The position numbers and the translations under genes were made by a program. Shown here one piece after another: positions 33,868-37,117 of a stretch of DNA of 37,117 bases; the first letter of the stretch is position 1; each line of letters begins with the position of its first letter. Source of the DNA: Flavobacteriia bacterium. Its GTDB lineage: Bacteria; Bacteroidota; Bacteroidia; Flavobacteriales; Weeksellaceae. A model generated the notes under the pieces. The model was not told the DNA's origin, ran no database searches, and worked only from the letters and a program-made list of their open reading frames with translations. The DNA is taken from assembly GCA_019455045.1 (NCBI GenBank), contig JACFND010000024.1, forward strand, positions 1 to 37,117, read 5' to 3'.

Positions 33868-34578
33868 ATGAAACAATATGAGCAAGTAATTAAGGTAATG
33901 AAAGATAATGGAGGATTTTCAACCTTAGGCTTTTTAAATCATAATGTAGATACTTCTGATTGGAAAACCAAAACTCCATTTGCTTCAATAAGAAGGATTG
34001 TTCAAGATGAACGGTATTTTTTCAAAATTAAGCCAGGTCTTTGGGCGTTAAAAGAATTTGAAAAAGAGGTATTGCAGAAGTTTGATTTAGACAAAAGTCA
34101 AAAAAATGAAGAAAATTTCACACATTCTTATTATCAAGGTCTTTTACTAGAGATAGGAAACTTAAAAGGCTATAATACTTATGTTCCACCTCAGGATAAA
34201 AATAGATTATTTCTGGATAAAAAACTTGGCAATATTTCTACAATTGAACAAATATTTGATTTTAGTTATGAAGAAATAATAAGAAGAGCTAGAACTATAG
34301 ATGTTATTTGGTTTAATGAAAGGAATTTGCCAAACTCTTTTTTTGAAGTAGAACATTCAACAGATATACAGAATTCATTATTAAAATTCAATGATTTACA
34401 AGATTTTTATTCAAACTTTTATATTCTTGGTGCGATTGAAAGAAAACGAGAATTTGAACATAAGGTCTCATATTCAGCCTTTAAAGAAATGAAGGATAGG
34501 ATTAAATTTATTGATTATGATTTTATTTCGGCATTGCACACCAAGAGCTTCGAATTGAAAAAAATTGGAAATTTATAA
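33868..34578 (+). CDS. Winged-helix (HARE-HTH-like) plus PD-(D/E)XK-like nuclease-domain protein
   Basis: A 236-residue soluble protein. Residues 1-65 look like a winged helix of the HARE-HTH type found in restriction systems (YEQVIKVMKDNGG; KTPFASIRRIV; FKIKPGLWAL). Residues about 88-190 fit a restriction-endonuclease fold: E95 in a first helix, D145 in RTIDVIWFN and E160-x-E162-H163 in FFEVEHSTDI, followed by LLKFNDLQDF. The ExE(H) end is a non-canonical variant of ExK, so nuclease activity is inference. GC is clearly lower than in neighbours (hand counts of two 60-base lines: 28% and 23%, against 47% for one line of rseP), suggesting recent transfer. It heads a three-gene islet. Confidence 0.7.
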   Translation: MKQYEQVIKVMKDNGGFSTLGFLNHNVDTSDWKTKTPFASIRRIVQDERYFFKIKPGLWALKEFEKEVLQKFDLDKSQKNEENFTHSYYQGLLLEIGNLKGYNTYVPPQDKNRLFLDKKLGNISTIEQIFDFSYEEIIRRARTIDVIWFNERNLPNSFFEVEHSTDIQNSLLKFNDLQDFYSNFYILGAIERKREFEHKVSYSAFKEMKDRIKFIDYDFISALHTKSFELKKIGNL

Positions 34579-34587
34579 AACTACCAC

Positions 34588-34761
34588 ATGGAAACATTTG
34601 AAATTGAAATACAGGAATTTCTGTCAAAAGTAATTGAAATACAAGCTGATAATTCAGCAGATGCCATTTTGAAAGCAAGAGAGATGTATAGAAAGGAGGA
34701 AATTGTACTCGATTGGAAAGATCATTTAAAAACCGAAATTAAAGAATATACAAATGAATGA
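34588..34761 (+). CDS. DpnD/PcfM-like small protein
   Basis: A 57-residue ORF starting 9 bp after the previous stop. It matches the DpnD/PcfM C-terminal pattern as I know it: TFEIEIQEFLSKVIEIQADN, then ADAILKAREMYRKEEIVLD and a final IKEY block. DpnD is encoded with a DpnII-type restriction system and PcfM on conjugative plasmids; the function is unknown. The AT-rich composition and tight spacing link it to the islet. Its last 8 bases overlap the next ORF. Confidence 0.7.
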   Translation: METFEIEIQEFLSKVIEIQADNSADAILKAREMYRKEEIVLDWKDHLKTEIKEYTNE

Positions 34762-34975
34762 CCCTCGGAGAATTTTAATGGAAAAATTAACTGAAATTGG
34801 CTTTTCACAATCCGATGCAATAATTATTGCAATGGATGTAGGAAGTTCTCAAGCTTTAGTTAATGATGAATATTTGAATAATTTCAGATATTCAAAAAAC
34901 AAAAGATTATTAGCTTTAAATTTTATCTGTAATTTTTATACTGGAGTATTGTTTGAAGATTCAAACAATGAATAA
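34754..34975 (+). CDS. Hypothetical 73-residue protein of the AT-rich islet
   Basis: A 73-residue soluble, mostly helical ORF (MNDPRRILMEKLTEIGFSQS...) whose ATG lies within the end of the DpnD-like gene (8-base overlap), a hallmark of co-translated genes. I do not recognise the family. No TM segment, signal peptide or metal motif is seen; one cysteine is present. Coding is supported by the overlap, the shared AT-rich codon use and the clean start. Confidence 0.6.
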   Translation: MNDPRRILMEKLTEIGFSQSDAIIIAMDVGSSQALVNDEYLNNFRYSKNKRLLALNFICNFYTGVLFEDSNNE

Positions 34976-35029
34976 TTGGTAAAATACTAAATACAAGTTT
35001 GCCAAAAACAACAGAAAATAGTCAAAATT

Positions 35030-35060
35030 AAACGAATCCAATTAAACTCGTTTATTTGTT
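35030..35060 (+). terminator. Weak hairpin after the islet
   Basis: A 6-bp AT-rich stem (AAACGA at 35030-35035, TCGTTT at 35048-35053) followed by ATTTGTTTG. It could end islet transcription, but the stem is weak. Confidence 0.3.
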
Positions 35061-35111
35061 TGAGCTAACAAAACCAAAAAACACCACTTTTCTACATTCA
35101 AATCTCCAAAT

Positions 35112-35138
35112 AAAAAAGAGCCTTACACCGTAAGACTC
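35112..35138 (-). terminator. Terminator of tRNA-Asn
   Basis: Nine-pair stem (GAGCCTTAC at 35118-35126, GTAAGACTC at 35130-35138, 3-base loop; one wobble on the minus strand) followed on the minus strand by six T residues. It lies 10 bases past the tRNA 3' end. Confidence 0.8.
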
Positions 35139-35148
35139 TCGTTTTCTG

Positions 35149-35222
35149 CTCCTCCTGTTGGGCTTGAACCAACGACCCTCTGATTAACAGTCAGATGCTC
35201 TAACCAACTGAGCTAAGGAGGA
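35149..35222 (-). tRNA. tRNA-Asn (GTT)
   Basis: On the minus strand TCCTCCT at the 5' end pairs with AGGAGGA at the 3' end (35150-35156), followed by discriminator G. The D arm AGCTCAGTTGGTTAGAGC, the anticodon stem-loop TCTGA-CTGTTAA-TCAGA with anticodon GTT, and the T arm GTTGG-TTCAAGC-CCAAC are all intact. CCA is not encoded. Discriminator G73 is normal for asparagine. Confidence 0.95.
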
Positions 35223-35241
35223 ATTCCTGTTAATTGGACGG

Positions 35242-35273
35242 CAAATATAGAACCGAAATTCTATTCCTGCAAA
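35242..35273 (-). promoter_or_regulatory. Promoter of tRNA-Asn
   Basis: Textbook Bacteroidota promoter on the minus strand: TTTG (35270-35273), exactly 20 bases, TATATTTG (35242-35249). The predicted start is about 15 bases before the mature tRNA. It is the best -33/-7 match in the window. Confidence 0.75.
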
Positions 35274-35350
35274 CTTTTTATCAAACTTTTTGGCTAATTT
35301 TTAATTCCGGCCAAACGCTGTGTTTTTAATCGGTTCGGACTGAAAACCAT

Positions 35351-35381
35351 ACAACAAAAGACCGCTTTTCAACGGCCTTTT
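35351..35381 (-). terminator. Terminator of the oxidoreductase operon
   Basis: Nine-pair stem (AAAAGACCG at 35356-35364 with CGGCCTTTT at 35373-35381, one wobble on the minus strand, 8-base loop), U-rich on the minus strand. It lies 24 bases past the oxidoreductase stop. Confidence 0.65.
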
Positions 35382-35404
35382 GAATTCTTTCGGTTCTTTC
35401 AATT

Positions 35405-36088
35405 TTAGAAACCCTCTCTGACGATATGTTCCGGTGTTACACCCAAATCACCCAATTGTTTGACCACCGCATCCATCATCGGATCCGGTCCGCACAGATA
35501 ATAATATTTCAGATTTTCTTCAGCGTATTTTTTGATCAGTTCCGGATTGACATAACCGTGTTCAAATCCTTCCACTTCTTCGGCTGACAATACATTCACA
35601 AAATTTTTTCCGAGCAGTCTGTCAAAATCTTCTTTTCTGATGATGTCTTCTCTGGTTTTGTTTGCAAAAATCAGTTTGTTGTTACCGATTTTGCCTTCTT
35701 TTTCAAGTTCTTTCAAAATCGCAATAAACGGAGTGATTCCGGCACCGCCTGCGATAAAGATTCCGTCGCCTTTGTATGCGATTTCACCAAATACTTCACC
35801 AATCAGCAGTTCGTCGCCGGCTTTGAGTGAAAGCAATTGCTCGGTCACACCGTGATGATCGGGATAGGTCTTGATGTTGAATTCAATGTGATCGTCGCCC
35901 TGAAGCGATACAAAGGTGAAAGGTCTGACCTCTTCAGCCCATCCCTCCTTGTTGATTGATACATCCACTGCCTGACCCGGATTGTAATGAATTCCCGCCG
36001 GTTTTTCGGCTGTGATACTGAGTACGTCATGAGTCAGATGTTTGACTGACTTTACTTTTACATTTGAAGGTTTGATATTGTGTGGCAT
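35405..36088 (-). CDS. FAD/NAD(P)H-binding oxidoreductase (ferredoxin-reductase type)
   Basis: A 227-residue flavoprotein of the ferredoxin-NADP reductase superfamily: FAD-binding RPFTF at 55-59 (RxYS-like), the GVTEQLLSLKAGDELLIGE block, the pyridine-nucleotide motif GGAGITPF (114-121) and YLCGPDPMMDAV (about 192-203). It lacks a ferredoxin domain, so it would pass electrons between NAD(P)H and a partner such as flavodoxin, ferredoxin or a cupredoxin. The small sigma-like gene lies 29 bp upstream and a cupredoxin lipoprotein before that, which suggests a redox unit (inference). Confidence 0.9.
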   Translation of the reverse strand: MPHNIKPSNVKVKSVKHLTHDVLSITAEKPAGIHYNPGQAVDVSINKEGWAEEVRPFTFVSLQGDDHIEFNIKTYPDHHGVTEQLLSLKAGDELLIGEVFGEIAYKGDGIFIAGGAGITPFIAILKELEKEGKIGNNKLIFANKTREDIIRKEDFDRLLGKNFVNVLSAEEVEGFEHGYVNPELIKKYAEENLKYYYLCGPDPMMDAVVKQLGDLGVTPEHIVREGF

Positions 36089-36117
36089 CTTAATGTGTTT
36101 TTGTTAATTTTCTGTTT

Positions 36118-36423
36118 TTATAATTTTTCGATTTCCTTCATCACTCTTTCAACCATTCCGTCGCAATAGATTAGATTGAATTCAAAGAGTTCTGTCAGAG
36201 AAAATCTTTTTTTGTCGTTTTCTTCAATCAGCTTGTCTGCTTTTTCATATTGAGTTTTAGCTTCTGATTCACTGATATTCAGCAGTTCTGAAATCTCAGG
36301 AATTGAAAAGTCAAGCATTTCAGACAGTGAAAAGACCATTTTGCAATCGTCGGGAAGTCTGGATGTATTTTCTTCGGATTTGTTTTCGGACCGAAGATTT
36401 TGAGCTGTTCTTTTCCTGTTCAT
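36118..36423 (-). CDS. Sigma-70 region 4-like protein lacking region 2
   Basis: A 101-residue protein from the ATG at 36423; a TTG at 36441 is an alternative start. Residues about 24-70 look like sigma region 4 of ECF factors: LPDDCKMVFSLSEMLDFS, IPEISELLNISESEAKTQYEKA (helix-turn-helix). The tail FEFNLIYCDGMVERVMKEI resembles the C-terminal extension of some Bacteroidota ECF factors (F.L.RCD..V..V). Region 2, which binds core polymerase and the -10 box, is absent, and the upstream DNA codes for the cupredoxin instead. It may be a remnant or a small regulator. It is 29 bp before the oxidoreductase. Confidence 0.65.
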   Translation of the reverse strand: MNRKRTAQNLRSENKSEENTSRLPDDCKMVFSLSEMLDFSIPEISELLNISESEAKTQYEKADKLIEENDKKRFSLTELFEFNLIYCDGMVERVMKEIEKL

Positions 36424-36500
36424 GAATCGTTTTTCAATCAATTTTCTGCTGAAAACACAAACAAATGTTCAATTTACAAAAATTCTCAAATAATTTCGAA

Positions 36501-36905
36501 TTATTCATTCACAGTCAGCTGCGCTTTCATGGTCGGGTGAATGCTGCAGATGTAGTTGAAACTGTGATCGGGCACCAGTTTGAAGCTGTCTCCTGTGTTG
36601 AGCGTATCTGATTTTACGCTTCCTGCAGGATCTTCGGTTACATTGTGTGCAACCAGGTCTTTGTTGATCCATACCACTGTGTCGCCTTTGTTGACAGTCA
36701 GATTTGCGGGTTGAAACTGCATTTGATAAATCACTACCGTATCTGTTTTTGGTCCTGTAGTTTGCTGCTGTTCGGGTTCTGCGGCTGTTTCTGTTTCAGC
36801 AGTCGGTTCGGCAGCGGTTTGTTCGTTTTGGGATTGACATCCGATGAATGCCGGCAGTACAAACATTCCGGTCAATACCATCAGCGATTTTAAATTTGAT
36901 TTCAT
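36501..36905 (-). CDS. Plastocyanin/amicyanin-like cupredoxin lipoprotein
   Basis: A 134-residue lipoprotein from the ATG at 36905 (an upstream frame would add an unconserved leader). Signal peptide with lipobox FIGC (Cys23), an Ala/Glu/Thr/Gln-rich low-complexity linker (about 27-52), then a cupredoxin fold: GDTVVWINKDLVAHNV with His87, and YICSIHPTM with Cys120, His123 and Met126. The C-x2-H-x2-M spacing and the earlier His are the type 1 copper ligands of short-loop plastocyanin/amicyanin proteins. It would carry electrons in the periplasm or at the outer membrane. Confidence 0.9.
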   Translation of the reverse strand: MKSNLKSLMVLTGMFVLPAFIGCQSQNEQTAAEPTAETETAAEPEQQQTTGPKTDTVVIYQMQFQPANLTVNKGDTVVWINKDLVAHNVTEDPAGSVKSDTLNTGDSFKLVPDHSFNYICSIHPTMKAQLTVNE

Positions 36906-37030
36906 TTTATTTTTTATTGTTTTTATTGGTGATTGTTGTTTGAATGACCAATCTGCACCATTAGAGTCAGTGGGAATGAAAAAGGTTACAGAAATCTTGA
37001 TAATTTCTCTGAAAATTGAATTTTGGCCAT

Positions 37031-37065
37031 AAAAAAACCGGCTCAATTAGGAGGGGAACCGGTTT
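37031..37065 (-). terminator. Terminator of a gene beyond the right edge
   Basis: Ten-pair stem (AAACCGGCTC at 37035-37044, GAACCGGTTT at 37056-37065, 11-base loop, one wobble) with a T-run on the minus strand. It ends transcription coming from right of the window, upstream of the cupredoxin gene. Confidence 0.8.
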
Positions 37066-37117
37066 CTTTCCTGACTTCCGCACATTTTTTTATTAAAAAT
37101 ATAAACCACTGATAGAC

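Noticed and set aside
33684..35148. Integrative element at tRNA-Asn
   Set aside because: The islet does face the tRNA 3' end, but no direct repeat of the tRNA end is seen near 33684 and there is no integrase.
1..37117. CRISPR array, insertion sequences, rRNA or replication origin
   Set aside because: No regularly spaced repeats, transposase genes, rRNA sequence or origin-like box clusters were seen.

Overview
This window is chromosomal DNA from a member of the Bacteroidota, most likely a Flavobacteriales-type bacterium of moderate GC. The evidence is: two proteins with type IX secretion (T9SS) C-terminal sorting tails, one of them PorZ-like; a GldD gliding lipoprotein; families largely confined to Bacteroidota (DUF6660, a DUF6909-like protein, a 30-residue basic ORF after HU); no obvious Shine-Dalgarno dependence; and repeated TAnnTTTG (-7) promoter boxes, twice preceded by TTTG exactly 20 bp upstream. 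The genus cannot be read from the sequence.

Layout. 1-3823 (minus): a divalent-metal efflux operon (His/Cys-rich DUF6660 protein, CzcA-type RND pump, start of a TolC-like outer membrane partner cut by the window edge). 3893-5166 (minus): SPFH/band 7 protein and a SufT-like DUF59 protein. 5335-8346: a T9SS cargo with YCF48-like repeats, abutting dxs tail to tail. 8475-12376 (plus): Cys-rich DUF3109 protein, a DUF6909-like protein with a nucleoside-phosphorylase-like C-terminus, S1/P1 nuclease, VIT-family transporter. 12467-16878 (plus): mutL, two tandem rhomboid proteases, a membrane-anchored EEP-fold protein. 17037-21610 (plus): solitary BRO-N gene, HerA-like ATPase (DUF853), DnaQ exonuclease/GIY-YIG fusion, LOG-family protein. 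21661-24641 (plus): porZ and recO, overlapping by one base. 24655-26449 (minus): SpoU-type RNA methyltransferase and asd. 26572-27825: ElaA-like acetyltransferase, an intergenic multi-hairpin repeat, PAP2 phosphatase. 27901-30062 (minus): RNase G, a 30-codon basic ORF and HU. 30151-33626 (plus): mutY, ssb, gldD, rseP. 33868-34975 (plus): an AT-rich three-gene islet (winged-helix plus PD-(D/E)XK-like protein, DpnD/PcfM-like small protein, unknown ORF) lying between the rseP terminator and the 3' end of tRNA-Asn. 35405-36905 (minus): FAD/NAD(P)H oxidoreductase, a sigma region-4-only protein and a cupredoxin lipoprotein.

Most of the window is housekeeping: DNA repair (mutL, mutY, ssb, recO, exonuclease), RNA processing, isoprenoid and aspartate-family biosynthesis, envelope biology and T9SS/gliding. 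The most promising unexplained items are the AT-rich islet, which looks horizontally acquired and resembles a small restriction/defence module, the 30-residue basic ORF after HU, a MutL that has lost all recognisable endonuclease metal-binding motifs, the sigma-factor half-protein beside the cupredoxin, and -7 boxes placed so close to start codons (mutL, dxs, metal operon) that leaderless mRNAs are predicted. No stretch longer than about 300 bases lacks a gene; the longest gaps are roughly 240 bases before the islet and about 200 bases between the HU operon and RNase G. There is no CRISPR array, insertion sequence, rRNA or integrase in the window.
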